From contig NZ_CANBCQ010000014.1 in NCBI RefSeq assembly GCF_947367125.1, positions 1 to 51,497 on the forward strand: a stretch of DNA of 51,497 bases, in the 5' to 3' direction. Below the pieces are notes generated by a model, which was not told where the DNA came from, ran no database searches, and saw only the letters and a list, made by a program, of their open reading frames with translations. Below are positions 42,388 through 51,420 of this stretch, in pieces (position 1 is the stretch's first letter; the number at the start of each line of letters is the position of its first letter). This DNA comes from an uncultured Lactobacillus sp. (GTDB taxonomy: Bacteria; Bacillota; Bacilli; Lactobacillales; Lactobacillaceae). Position numbers and translations under genes: made by a program.

Positions 42388-44409
42388 ATGAAAGATTTTT
42401 TACGTAAGCTAGAGTTGCCTGAATTTATTAAGGATTCACGGCTGACAGCTTCTATAATCATTGCACTTTCTCTTTCATTATTGGGAAGCATTATTGCGAT
42501 GATTATGAATCCATTGTTTGGATTGGCAATGCTTTTAGTCTTTATTTTGACCGTTGCCTTTGCCATCTATGGGACCTATATTTTAGCGGGTAATGCAAAT
42601 AGCTTTGCAGTTAATTTGTCTTATCGGATAAAGCGTAGTGAACAAGAAGCAATGATTAAGATGCCGTTGGGAATTTTGCTTTATGATTCGGATCACCAAA
42701 TTCAGTGGGTTAACCCATATCTACAATTATATTTAAAGAGTACAGATTTGGTGGGGCACACAATTGAATCAGTTGACCCTGATCTGAATAAGCTACTTAA
42801 TGAAGCAATTGAGGCAAAAACATCAGAAAATCATCTGGTTAATTGGGACGGCCACCGGTTTGAAATGGTGGTCCAAAATAATTTAGGCGTAATATATTTA
42901 TTGGATATTACGCGCTATGCCAAAATTGAAGATAAATATAAAGCCGAACGATTGGCGATTGGTCAAATTTTCATCGATAATTATGATGAGCTAAGTGAGG
43001 CAATGCATGATCAAGAATTGACCAGCATGAGTTCATATGTGCAAAATACATTGAGTGATTATGCGAAAAAGTTTAACGCATATTTAAAACGGATTGATGA
43101 AGACCATTTCTTGATTTTGATTCATATGCAAGAATTAGCTGAGATGGAGAAGGACAAGTTCTCTGTTTTAGATAAGGTGCGTCAAGAAACAAGTAGAAAC
43201 AATACGCCACTTACTTTATCTATGGGGGTTGCTTTTGGAAGCGATTCTTTGTCCGAAATTGCCAACCAGGCTCAATCTAACTTGGATTTAGCCCTAGGCC
43301 GAGGTGGAGACCAGGTTGTCTTACGTCAACCTGGTAAAGATGCCCGCTTTTATGGCGGTAAGTCTAATCCGATGGAAAAGCGGACTAGAGTTAGAGCAAG
43401 AATGGTTTCACAAGCAATTAGTGAACTATTTAAAGATGCCGATCAAGTTTTTGTTGTTGGTCATCAACGTCCTGACATGGACTCAGTCGGTAGTGGGATT
43501 GGTGTAGTAAAATTAGCTCGTCTTCACGGAGTTAAAGCTAATTTTGTTTTAGATACTAATAAGACAAACTATGATGTTGGTCGCTTGGTCACCTTAATGC
43601 AACAGAAAAATCAGGATAAGGATATCTTTATTAACCCTGATGTAGCTTTAGCTCAAGTTACTGACAAGTCAATGTTGGTAATGGTTGATCATTCGAAATA
43701 TTCAATTACCTACACACGAGCACTTTATGATCGTTTGAAGAATCGAATCATCGTCATTGATCACCATAGACGAGGCGAGGAGTTCCCTGAAAATCCAATG
43801 TTAACCTATGTTGAGCCATATGCTTCTTCAGCCTGTGAATTGGTCACTGAGATGATTGAATATCAGCAGCCAGCTAACGGTAAGCGAGTTTTGACCGATA
43901 TTGAAGCTACAGCGATGTTAGCCGGAATCGTAGTTGATTCTAAGGAATTCTCACTCAGAACCGGGACTAGAACCTTTGATGCGGCTAGTTACTTACGTTC
44001 AATCGGGGCTGATTCAGCAGTTGTAAGCATGCTCTTGAAAGAGGACATTGATAGTTTCCTCGAACGGACGCATTTAGTAGCGACATTGAAGATGGTGAAG
44101 CCGCATATGGCTGTCTTATGTGGACCTGATGATAAGATTATAGATCCGATTATTACAGCGCAGGCGGCTGATACTGCCCTTGATTTGGAAAATGTAGGTG
44201 CTAGTTTTGCAATTACGCGGCGCAGTGATAATACGATTGGTATTTCAGCTAGATCAATGGGTAAGATCAACGTTCAAATTATTATGGAAAAATTGGGCGG
44301 TGGTGGACATCTTTCTAATGCGGCAACACAGATTAAAGATGTTACTATTGAAGAAGCAAAACAAAAATTGCTTGATGCAATTGATGAATATGAAAAAGAA
44401 AATGATTAG
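42388..44409 (+). CDS. gdpP: Cyclic-di-AMP phosphodiesterase GdpP (DHH family)
   Basis: A 673-residue membrane protein. Two N-terminal spans (about residues 14-70) are followed by a PAS-like domain ([19 protein letters not shown]). A degenerate GGDEF domain comes next (ending [18 protein letters not shown]). The DHH/DHHA1 phosphodiesterase part has [20 protein letters not shown] and VIDHHRRGE, then [13 protein letters not shown] at the end. It hydrolyses c-di-AMP and thereby controls potassium and osmolyte balance and beta-lactam tolerance. rplI follows after 11 nt. Confidence 0.96.
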   Translation: MKDFLRKLELPEFIKDSRLTASIIIALSLSLLGSIIAMIMNPLFGLAMLLVFILTVAFAIYGTYILAGNANSFAVNLSYRIKRSEQEAMIKMPLGILLYDSDHQIQWVNPYLQLYLKSTDLVGHTIESVDPDLNKLLNEAIEAKTSENHLVNWDGHRFEMVVQNNLGVIYLLDITRYAKIEDKYKAERLAIGQIFIDNYDELSEAMHDQELTSMSSYVQNTLSDYAKKFNAYLKRIDEDHFLILIHMQELAEMEKDKFSVLDKVRQETSRNNTPLTLSMGVAFGSDSLSEIANQAQSNLDLALGRGGDQVVLRQPGKDARFYGGKSNPMEKRTRVRARMVSQAISELFKDADQVFVVGHQRPDMDSVGSGIGVVKLARLHGVKANFVLDTNKTNYDVGRLVTLMQQKNQDKDIFINPDVALAQVTDKSMLVMVDHSKYSITYTRALYDRLKNRIIVIDHHRRGEEFPENPMLTYVEPYASSACELVTEMIEYQQPANGKRVLTDIEATAMLAGIVVDSKEFSLRTGTRTFDAASYLRSIGADSAVVSMLLKEDIDSFLERTHLVATLKMVKPHMAVLCGPDDKIIDPIITAQAADTALDLENVGASFAITRRSDNTIGISARSMGKINVQIIMEKLGGGGHLSNAATQIKDVTIEEAKQKLLDAIDEYEKEND

Positions 44410-44420
44410 GGAGGACAAAT

Positions 44421-44876
44421 ATGAAAGTTATTTTTACTCAAGACGTTAGAGGTCGTGGCAAGCGCGGACAAGTTAAGAATGTGCCAGATGGTTATGCTCA
44501 AAACTACCTGATTAAGCGCGGTTTAGCTAAAGAAGCTACTAAGGGTAATATGAACACCCTTAAGCGTGTCGAAGCTAACGAAAAGGCTGCTTATGAAGCT
44601 GAAAAGGCTGAAGCAGAAAAGATCAAGGCTGAACTTGAAAAAGACGATACTGTCGTTAACTTCAAGTCTAAGGCTGGTACTGATTCACGTTTGTTTGGCT
44701 CAATTTCAAGCAAGAAGATCGTGGAAGGCCTTGAAAAGCAATACGGGATCAAGGTTGATAAGCGTAAGTTAAACTTGCCTGAACCAATCAAGACTTTGGG
44801 TTATACTAATGTTCACGCTAAGCTGTTTAAGGGCGTAGAAGCTACTATTCGCGTTCATGTCACTGAACAAGACTAA
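44421..44876 (+). CDS. rplI: 50S ribosomal protein L9
   Basis: A 151-residue protein. The N-domain has [20 protein letters not shown], then [14 protein letters not shown] long charged helix rich in KAEAEK connects to the C-domain ([20 protein letters not shown]). It is co-transcribed with gdpP and the helicase gene, the usual Firmicutes order. Confidence 0.97.
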   Translation: MKVIFTQDVRGRGKRGQVKNVPDGYAQNYLIKRGLAKEATKGNMNTLKRVEANEKAAYEAEKAEAEKIKAELEKDDTVVNFKSKAGTDSRLFGSISSKKIVEGLEKQYGIKVDKRKLNLPEPIKTLGYTNVHAKLFKGVEATIRVHVTEQD

Positions 44877-44895
44877 TTAAAAGTGGTTGTGCTTG

Positions 44896-46287
44896 ATGGA
44901 TAATATCGTTTCTCAACAAATTCCGCATGATCGCGATGCCGAAAAGGCAGTTTTGGGTGCGATTTTTATCGATCCTGAAGCAATCGCGGATGCTAGTGCA
45001 GTAGTTCAGCCTGTCGATTTTTATGAGCGGGCAAATCAAATTGTGTTTCAAGCAATGCTTGATTTGTCTGATCGCGGGGATGCAATTGATCCCCTAACTT
45101 TGCAGGATGAACTAAATAAACGAAATCAATTAGAAGATATTGGTGGTATCGGCTATGTTTCTGATTTAGCGATGGCCACGCCAACGGCAGCGCATGTTAC
45201 CTATTATGCCAAAATCGTGCATAGGAAGGCGCTGCTTCGTCGTTTGATCTCTGCCAGTCAGAAGATTATCTCTAATGCAATTGACGGCTCAGACGACGTG
45301 ACCGACATTCTAGACGACGCTGAAAGTGAAATCATGAATGTCTCGTCAGAAAATAATACAGGTGGCTTTAGAGCGATTAAGGAAATTGTTAATTCGGCGA
45401 TTAATGATATTAACAATATCCCAGATGACGGGAATATGGTCACTGGTTTGCCAACCGGTTTTGCGGAATTGGACAAGATGACCACCGGTTTTCACGATGA
45501 TGAATTAATCATTGTCGCTGCTCGTCCTGGTGTAGGTAAAACTTCCTTTGCCTTAAATATCGCGCAAAATGTGGGTCTGCATACGGATAAAAGCGTTGCG
45601 ATGTTCTCACTTGAAATGAGTGGGGAGCAGTTGGTTCAAAGAATGCTGGCTTCTGAAGGCTTAATTAATTCGCAGCACTTAAGAACTGGTCAGCTTGATG
45701 AAGAAGAATGGCGTAAATTAGTAGTGGCTTCGGGGTCACTAGCTAACGCCCAGATTTTCATTGATGATACGCCGGGGATTAAGATGAGCGAGATTCGGGC
45801 CAAATCACGGCGTTTAGCTAAGGAAAAAGGTAATCTTGGCTTGATTGTGATCGACTACTTGCAGTTGATTGAAGGACCACGTAGTGAGTCACGGCAACAA
45901 GAAGTTTCAGCTATTTCACGACAATTAAAAAAGCTAGCTAAGGAGCTTCACATACCTGTTATTGCCCTTTCGCAGCTATCACGGTCAGTTGAGCAGAGAC
46001 AGGATAAACGGCCTGTACTGTCCGATATTCGTGAATCTGGATCAATTGAGCAAGATGCCGACATTGTTTCTTTCTTATATCGGGATGATTATTATCGCGA
46101 TGAGCCTGAAGATGGCGAAAGTAGTGGCAGTCAAGATGAAGTTGGCGCAGAAGACGATAACGGTGAAGTAGAAGTCATTATTGAAAAGAACCGTTCTGGT
46201 AGTCGGGGGACAGTTAAATTAATGTTCTCTAAGCCGTTTAACCGGTTTTCAAATTTGGATTATGCACATGATCCTAATGGCAATTAA
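44896..46287 (+). CDS. dnaB: Replicative DNA helicase (DnaB family)
   Basis: A 463-residue helicase, called dnaC in B. subtilis. The N-terminal domain contains PHDRDAEKAVLGAIFIDPEA. The RecA-like core has Walker A ARPGVGKTSFALN, MFSLEMSGEQLVQRM, Walker B LIVIDYLQLI, and ALSQLSRSVEQR with KRPVLSDIRESGSIEQDAD. The first ATG at 44896 has only a weak ribosome site (AAGTGG), so a TTG at 44887 or 44893 is possible. An acidic insert, SSGSQDEVGAEDDNGEVE, precedes the C-terminal strand. Confidence 0.97.
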   Translation: MDNIVSQQIPHDRDAEKAVLGAIFIDPEAIADASAVVQPVDFYERANQIVFQAMLDLSDRGDAIDPLTLQDELNKRNQLEDIGGIGYVSDLAMATPTAAHVTYYAKIVHRKALLRRLISASQKIISNAIDGSDDVTDILDDAESEIMNVSSENNTGGFRAIKEIVNSAINDINNIPDDGNMVTGLPTGFAELDKMTTGFHDDELIIVAARPGVGKTSFALNIAQNVGLHTDKSVAMFSLEMSGEQLVQRMLASEGLINSQHLRTGQLDEEEWRKLVVASGSLANAQIFIDDTPGIKMSEIRAKSRRLAKEKGNLGLIVIDYLQLIEGPRSESRQQEVSAISRQLKKLAKELHIPVIALSQLSRSVEQRQDKRPVLSDIRESGSIEQDADIVSFLYRDDYYRDEPEDGESSGSQDEVGAEDDNGEVEVIIEKNRSGSRGTVKLMFSKPFNRFSNLDYAHDPNGN

Positions 46288-46295
46288 GATTAATC

Positions 46296-46323
46296 AAAAG
46301 CACTCAATGAGTGCCTTTTTTTG
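46296..46323 (+). terminator. Terminator after the helicase gene
   Basis: GCACTCA-a-TGAGTGC stem with a T run. Confidence 0.88.
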
Positions 46324-46466
46324 TACTTAAATAAAACACGAATAATATTTACATAGCATTGTGTTATAGTTTATATTTTATATTGAAAGTGCACTTAATA
46401 TTTGTTATAACTAATATTGAAAAGATCGAATTACGAATATACTACTCATGGAGGAATAGCGAGTTT

Positions 46467-47402
46467 ATGAAGTTTAAGAAAATTTTGCTTGGTGCGTGTG
46501 CAGTTTTAGCAGCCGTTTCACTAGCTGCCTGCTCAAATAGTAAGAAGAGTTCATCTGCATCGAGTGAGCCAAAGGAATTGAACGTTGAATTTGTGCCAAG
46601 TACTCAAGCAAATAAGATGGAAGCTAAGGCAAAGCCATTAGGCACGCTTTTGCAAAAACAATTGCACATTCCAGTTCATGTAGCCGTTTCTACTGACTAT
46701 AGTGGTCTGGTTGAAGCAATGTCATCTAAGAAAGTTGACGTTGGTTTTATGCCGCCATATTCCTATATATTAGCTCATAAACGTGGTATTGCTGATGTTT
46801 TATTACAAGCTGAACGTTATGGCTATGACGAACCATCCAGTAAGATGAATCATACCTTAATGCATAAGTATCGTGGTATGATCGTGGTTAAGAAGGGTTC
46901 AAAGATCAAATCCTGGAAAGACTTAAAGGGTAAAAAGATTGCGATTGGCGATCCTAGTTCTTCATCGGGTTATGTTTATCCAATTGCCGAACTTTACAAA
47001 AAGGGCTTGAACGTAAACAAGGACTGCAAATTAGTTAATGTTAAGGGTGACGATCAAGAAGTGTTATCTGTTTTAAATGGTGATGTTGATGCCGCATTCG
47101 TCTTCTCAGATGCACGTAATATTGCTGCTAAGGACGACAAGAAAGCAATGACCGATGTTGTACCAATCTACTTTACCAAGTGGATTCCAAACGATACTAT
47201 TGCGGTTAGAAAAGATATGCCTGAGAAGTTTAGAACTAAATTGGCTAAGGCATTCAAGAATATTGCTAAGTCTAAAAAGGGTAAGCAAATTATTGAAAGC
47301 ATTTATAACCACTATGGTTATGTTGATGCTAAGGATTCCGACTTCGATGGCTTGCGTCAATATCAAAAGATTGTGAACAAGGCTACCGGCGGTAATAATT
47401 AA
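46467..47402 (+). CDS. PhnD-type substrate-binding lipoprotein without transporter partners
   Basis: A 311-residue exported lipoprotein. The signal ends at lipobox SLAACS, followed by a Ser/Lys linker. The PhnD fold (phosphate/phosphite/phosphonate binding family) is seen in VEFVPSTQANKMEAKAKPLG, VGFMPPYSYILAHKRG, SWKDLKGKKIAIGDPSSSSG and VVPIYFTKWIPNDTIAVRKD. The ATG at 46467 with GGAGG upstream is preferred to earlier in-frame codons. No ATPase or permease gene is adjacent, and a terminator follows. It must share a transporter coded elsewhere or act alone. A weak promoter (TTTACA, 17 nt, TTATAT) lies at about 46349-46377. Confidence 0.87.
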   Translation: MKFKKILLGACAVLAAVSLAACSNSKKSSSASSEPKELNVEFVPSTQANKMEAKAKPLGTLLQKQLHIPVHVAVSTDYSGLVEAMSSKKVDVGFMPPYSYILAHKRGIADVLLQAERYGYDEPSSKMNHTLMHKYRGMIVVKKGSKIKSWKDLKGKKIAIGDPSSSSGYVYPIAELYKKGLNVNKDCKLVNVKGDDQEVLSVLNGDVDAAFVFSDARNIAAKDDKKAMTDVVPIYFTKWIPNDTIAVRKDMPEKFRTKLAKAFKNIAKSKKGKQIIESIYNHYGYVDAKDSDFDGLRQYQKIVNKATGGNN

Positions 47403-47410
47403 GATTAAAC

Positions 47411-47437
47411 AAAAGCACTCATTAAGTGCTTTTTTTG
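47411..47437 (+). terminator. Terminator after the PhnD-type gene
   Basis: AAAGCACT-catta-AGTGCTTT with a T run. Confidence 0.88.
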
Positions 47438-47504
47438 TATTCATGCTAAGATCAGTTAAAATAAATAAAACACCAAAAGCAAAAATGAAAAGAGAAGAAA
47501 AAAT

Positions 47505-48434
47505 ATGAAAATTGCTGTTTTAACTGATAGCTCAGCTTATTTGACTAAGGAGCAACAAGAAAAATATCAGATTGATGTTTTGCCGATCCCAATTATTTGG
47601 GGTAAAAAGGTCTATCATGACTTGATCGATATTGGTTATGAAGAGTTTTATCAAAAATTGAGTGTCGAAAAGGAATTGCCGACTACTTCACAGCCGTCAA
47701 TTGGCGATTTAAAACAAAAGCTGGATAAATACGTCGCAAATGGTTATACGGATGTCATTGTGATCACTCTTTCTAGTGGAATTTCTAGCTACTTTTCAAC
47801 TGTGCAAAGTATTGCCGAGGAAGAAGATCGGATTAAAGTGCATCCGTTTGATAGCAAAATTACCTGCGCTGGTGAAGCTGATTATGCGATGCTTGCAGGT
47901 CGCTTAGTACAGACTGGAGCTGGCGTTGATTTAATTATGCATGATCTTAAGGACTTGCAAAAAACGATGGATGTGCGCTTTATGGTGGACGATTTGAGCC
48001 ATTTGAAACGAACAGGTCGTTTGTCTAACGCTGCTAGCTTTGTCGGAACCTTGTTTAAGATTAAGCCAATCCTGTCGATGGATGTGCAAGCAGAAGGTCA
48101 TATCTCTGCGATCGCTAAGGAACGCCAGACTAAGCGGGCATATAAACATATTCAAACTGATTTTGATAATTTAACTAAAAATATGCCATATCCAATTCAG
48201 GCGACGGTTTTTGATTCGCTAGATCCTGAGCAAAAACAAGCTTGGCTTGATGATTACCGGGCTAAATTTCCTAAATATCAATTTGATACCAGCATTATTG
48301 GGCCGGTAGTTGGCGTGCATGTTGGCCAAGGAACAATGGCCGTAATCTGGTGCCGGGATTTAAATACTTATTTTGATGGAAAGGGTCAGCCAATCAAGGG
48401 AATTAATTCAAAAGAAGTAGTTGATCCAACGTAG
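47505..48434 (+). CDS. DegV-family fatty-acid-binding protein
   Basis: A 309-residue protein with the DegV hallmarks IAVLTDSSAYLTKEQ, TTSQPSIGDL (substrate loop), ITLSSGISSYFSTVQ, RFMVDDLSHLKRTGRLSNA and GPVVGVHVGQGTMAVIW. DegV (FakB-like) proteins bind a fatty acid and present it to the FakA kinase for phospholipid synthesis. fakA is not in the window. Monocistronic between terminators. Confidence 0.92.
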   Translation: MKIAVLTDSSAYLTKEQQEKYQIDVLPIPIIWGKKVYHDLIDIGYEEFYQKLSVEKELPTTSQPSIGDLKQKLDKYVANGYTDVIVITLSSGISSYFSTVQSIAEEEDRIKVHPFDSKITCAGEADYAMLAGRLVQTGAGVDLIMHDLKDLQKTMDVRFMVDDLSHLKRTGRLSNAASFVGTLFKIKPILSMDVQAEGHISAIAKERQTKRAYKHIQTDFDNLTKNMPYPIQATVFDSLDPEQKQAWLDDYRAKFPKYQFDTSIIGPVVGVHVGQGTMAVIWCRDLNTYFDGKGQPIKGINSKEVVDPT

Positions 48435-48460
48435 GTAAAGAAAAATAGTTACATACGAAT

Positions 48461-48489
48461 GAAAGCCTTTACACATAGAGGCTTTTTTC
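48461..48489 (+). terminator. Terminator after degV
   Basis: AAAGCCT-ttacacat-AGGCTTTTTT hairpin. Confidence 0.85.
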
Positions 48490-48553
48490 TTTATAATATT
48501 AGCAGCACGAAAACTTTTTGGAGAAAAACTTACATACAGAAAAGGATGAGAAT

Positions 48554-49432
48554 ATGGCAGAAAAGAAATATGTTGGTAGTATCGAAGCCGGTGGTACTAA
48601 ATTTATCGTCGCTGTTCAAGATGTTGAAACAGGTAAGGAAGTAGCGCGTGATCGTATTCCTACCACTACTAACAAGGAGACTTTACAAAAAACAGCGGAA
48701 TTTTTCAAAAAGCATCCTGTTGATGCATTAGGAATTGGTACTTTTGGTCCAATTGATATCAATCCTAACTCTCGTACTTATGGCTACATTTTGGACACGC
48801 CTAAGCCAGGTTGGTCAGGTACAGATGTGAAGGGCTTCTTTGAAAGAGAATTAGGTATTCCGGTTGCCATGACGACTGATGTTAATGCATCATGTTATGG
48901 TGAATATGTTGCCCGCGGCCGCGATGATTCTAAGAGTTACTTCTACGCAACGGTTGGTACTGGTGTTGGCGCTGGAATTGTACAAGCAGGTAAGTTGCTA
49001 GGCCTTAATAATCACCCAGAAATGGGCCACATGTTGGTTCGTCGTTATCCTGGTGATGATTATGAAGGTCACTGTCCATTCCATAATGATGCCTGTGTTG
49101 AAGGCATGGCTGCTGGTCCTAGTCTTGAAGGCAGAACTGGAATCCCAGGTGAAAAGTTGTCACGTGATAACAAGGTCTTCACTTATTCCGCATATTACAT
49201 TGCCCAAATGCTCTTCAATGTTTACATGGCTGCTCGTCCCGATGTAATGATTGTCGGCGGTTCAGTTTTAAATGAAAATGATTTGGTTAAGGTTAGAAAG
49301 TTCTTTGATGAATTTAACAACAATTACGTTGCCACACCAGATTTGAACGAATTGATTGTGCGTCCAGCTGTGGCTCACAACGGTTCTGCAACGCTTGGCG
49401 ATTTTGAATTGGCTAAGAATTTGCTCAAATAA
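48554..49432 (+). CDS. ROK-family fructokinase-like sugar kinase
   Basis: A 292-residue kinase. The N-terminal phosphate motif is GSIEAGGTKFIVAVQD. Fructokinase-type landmarks are RIPTTTNKETL, GIGTFGPIDIN and DTPKPGWSG. The ROK zinc region is GHCPFHNDACVEGMAAGPSLE with His and Cys ligands. Catalytic Asp lies in MTTDVNASCYGEY. It is closest to ScrK/GmuE-type fructokinases; glucokinase or mannokinase activity cannot be excluded. AGGATGAG supports the ATG at 48554. Confidence 0.87.
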   Translation: MAEKKYVGSIEAGGTKFIVAVQDVETGKEVARDRIPTTTNKETLQKTAEFFKKHPVDALGIGTFGPIDINPNSRTYGYILDTPKPGWSGTDVKGFFERELGIPVAMTTDVNASCYGEYVARGRDDSKSYFYATVGTGVGAGIVQAGKLLGLNNHPEMGHMLVRRYPGDDYEGHCPFHNDACVEGMAAGPSLEGRTGIPGEKLSRDNKVFTYSAYYIAQMLFNVYMAARPDVMIVGGSVLNENDLVKVRKFFDEFNNNYVATPDLNELIVRPAVAHNGSATLGDFELAKNLLK

Positions 49433-49460
49433 AAAAGCATAGATAAATTGAATAAGCAAT

Positions 49461-49503
49461 AAAAAGGCTCAACTCGTTAAGAAAGACGTAAGGCGAGCCT
49501 TTT
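49461..49503 (+). terminator. Terminator after the sugar kinase
   Basis: AAAAGGCTC ... GAGCCTTTT stem with an inner CGT...ACG pairing, then T residues. Confidence 0.82.
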
Positions 49504-49579
49504 CTGACGTAATTTGACCTAAATGCGCGTAATATTAACTCTAGAAACGTAACCGGTTTATTAAGAAAGGAGCCCAACT

Positions 49580-49771
49580 ATGAACAAATCAGATAGTGGC
49601 TTAAAAGACAAAGTTATCGGTAAAGTGAAAGAAGTCGAAGGTAAAATTACCGGCGATAAATTACGCGAAGTCCAAGGAAAAGCTCAACAAGCCAAGGGCA
49701 AAGTTAAGGACAAAGCCAAAAAATTAAAGGATGATCTGGAAAAAGACCATCAAATAGACGAAGATTGTTAA
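49580..49771 (+). CDS. CsbD-family small stress protein
   Basis: A 63-residue, highly charged, Lys/Asp-rich protein. It carries the CsbD pattern GLKDKVIGKVKEVEGKITGD, KLREVQGKAQQAKGKVKDKA. CsbD proteins are abundant general-stress proteins of unknown mechanism. AAAGGAG precedes the ATG. The GlsB-type membrane protein gene follows 50 nt on. Confidence 0.92.
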   Translation: MNKSDSGLKDKVIGKVKEVEGKITGDKLREVQGKAQQAKGKVKDKAKKLKDDLEKDHQIDEDC

Positions 49772-49821
49772 AGATTCAGGTCGACTAGCAATAGCTAAAC
49801 AGAAAGCAAATAGGTGATCCT

Positions 49822-50079
49822 ATGTTATCATGGATCTGGGTTTTAATCGTTGGCGCTATAATAGGTCTAATAGCTGGTTTCATAACCGGCAAGGGTGGAT
49901 CAATGGGATTTCTAGCTAATTTAATAGCAGGGCTGGTTGGTTCAACTTTAGGCCAAGCAATCTTTGGTTCGTGGGGGCCGCAAATGGCTGGGATGGCAAT
50001 CGTACCATCAATATTGGGAGCCGTCATCTTGGTACTAGTGGTTTTCTTTGTACTAGGGATGCTTAGAAGAACTGAATAA
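49822..50079 (+). CDS. GlsB/YeaQ/YmgE-family membrane stress protein
   Basis: An 85-residue protein with three membrane helices: WIWVLIVGAIIGLIAGFITG, then FLANLIAGLVGSTLGQAIFG and AVILVLVVFFVLGMLRR. It carries the Gly-rich GxxxG pattern of transglycosylase-associated (DUF/PF04226) proteins. AATAGGTGAT precedes the ATG. Pairing with a CsbD gene suggests a shared stress response. Confidence 0.9.
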   Translation: MLSWIWVLIVGAIIGLIAGFITGKGGSMGFLANLIAGLVGSTLGQAIFGSWGPQMAGMAIVPSILGAVILVLVVFFVLGMLRRTE

Positions 50080-50089
50080 AATTGAATAG

Positions 50090-50117
50090 AAAAAGACATG
50101 CTTAGCATGTCTTTTTT
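50090..50117 (+). terminator. Terminator after the stress gene pair
   Basis: AAAAGACATGC-tta-GCATGTCTTTT, 11-bp perfect stem with T run. Confidence 0.92.
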
Positions 50118-50130
50118 GTTTCATGTAGAA

Positions 50131-51360
50131 CTATTTTAATTTCTGGTGTTCGTTTTCTTTTTCAGCTAAAAAGCGTTGCTTAACTTCTTCTGGTAATAGA
50201 CTAGGAACAGTTTTATCATAAAATTCAAAGAAAATTGGTGCTTTATTAGAGTCATTGCTCTTCGGATATAAGGCAAAGTCATTTTCGTTGAACGGTAAAC
50301 TGATGTTGCCACGTAAGGCATTGATTACTTCACCAAACATGTGCAATACATAATGGCGTGTTTCAGGTTCTAATGACATGATTACCCGGCTAAAGCGAAC
50401 CGTTCCTAATAATTTGTTAGCCGTAATCTGGAACACATCGGTAATGTTCAATTCATCAAAAGCTTGAAAGAGGGCATCCCAGAGTTCGCCGCGTTGTTTT
50501 TCAGGGATGCTGTGATTGAAATCGATGAGCGAGTGGCGCAATGAGCGGGCACCTGAAGTTAAACTCTCAGCTAAAACAAAACTGTCACGCCCCACGGCCC
50601 AGCGGCGAGGATCATGTTGTTGGACCATTGGCGCTGTACTTTTAATGATTAAAACGCGCTCAGGGTGGTCAAGCATGGTGCCGATGATTGAGGCTTCAGG
50701 TAAATAGGTCTTCATTTTATACATGCTGCGAGTAAAACCAGGAGAGTTCCAGACCTGGCGGAAAAAGCCGGGTCCATCAAAGCTAAAGGCTTTGATAATG
50801 CGGTCTTGCAATTTGGGCTCGGCTACGCTTAAAGCATATTCAGCGTAATTGCCGCCCTTAGAATGCCCTGCTAAATATATTTTGTCATGGGGAAAGGCGG
50901 CAGCCATTTCTTTGAGGTAATTGGCAGCGACGTCTTGGCCATAAACTTTGGGCATGTAGTTCATATTCATGTCTTCGTTCCAGCCGATGATTGAGCTGTC
51001 GGTTCCGCGGTAAACGATGATAATTGTATTATCGGTTAAGCGAAAAGTAGCCGCGGTAAATTGAAGTGGATAAGGATCTTTTTCTAGCCGGTTGGTCCAG
51101 TTAAGGATTTTGATATCGCCTAGACGAGGTGATTTAGGTAAAAGAAGAACTTGATCGCCAGCTAAATCTTTCATTTGAACTTGAAATGAAGGAAGAACGC
51201 GTAATTTTTCTGCGACTTCACTTAAGGTATGTCCCTTAGCAGATTTGTCGACGGGTAAGTAGATGATTGAGGCGAAGAGGGATGCGTCCACGCTATTAAA
51301 AGGCCGTTCTTTAAAAGAAAGATCTCCCCGCCAACGTAAATAATCAAGTGTTCCAGCCAT
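50131..51360 (-). CDS. DUF2974 (Mbeg1-like) alpha/beta hydrolase
   Basis: A 409-residue cytoplasmic protein. It begins MAGTLDYLRWRGDLSFKERP, the usual opening of the family. The lipase-type nucleophile elbow is LAGHSKGGNYAEYA (Ser about residue 169). AATFRLTDNTIIIVYRGTDSS is the lipase-3-like strand before it. Candidate acid and histidine residues are less clear. AAAGGATGAG precedes the ATG. Substrate unknown; such proteins are common, uncharacterised lipase-like enzymes in lactobacilli. Confidence 0.88.
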   Translation of the reverse strand: MAGTLDYLRWRGDLSFKERPFNSVDASLFASIIYLPVDKSAKGHTLSEVAEKLRVLPSFQVQMKDLAGDQVLLLPKSPRLGDIKILNWTNRLEKDPYPLQFTAATFRLTDNTIIIVYRGTDSSIIGWNEDMNMNYMPKVYGQDVAANYLKEMAAAFPHDKIYLAGHSKGGNYAEYALSVAEPKLQDRIIKAFSFDGPGFFRQVWNSPGFTRSMYKMKTYLPEASIIGTMLDHPERVLIIKSTAPMVQQHDPRRWAVGRDSFVLAESLTSGARSLRHSLIDFNHSIPEKQRGELWDALFQAFDELNITDVFQITANKLLGTVRFSRVIMSLEPETRHYVLHMFGEVINALRGNISLPFNENDFALYPKSNDSNKAPIFFEFYDKTVPSLLPEEVKQRFLAEKENEHQKLK

Positions 51361-51420
51361 AATCTCATCCTTTCATTAATTAGGCAATATTACTATTTTA
51401 CTAAATTGTCGCGCCAAAAT

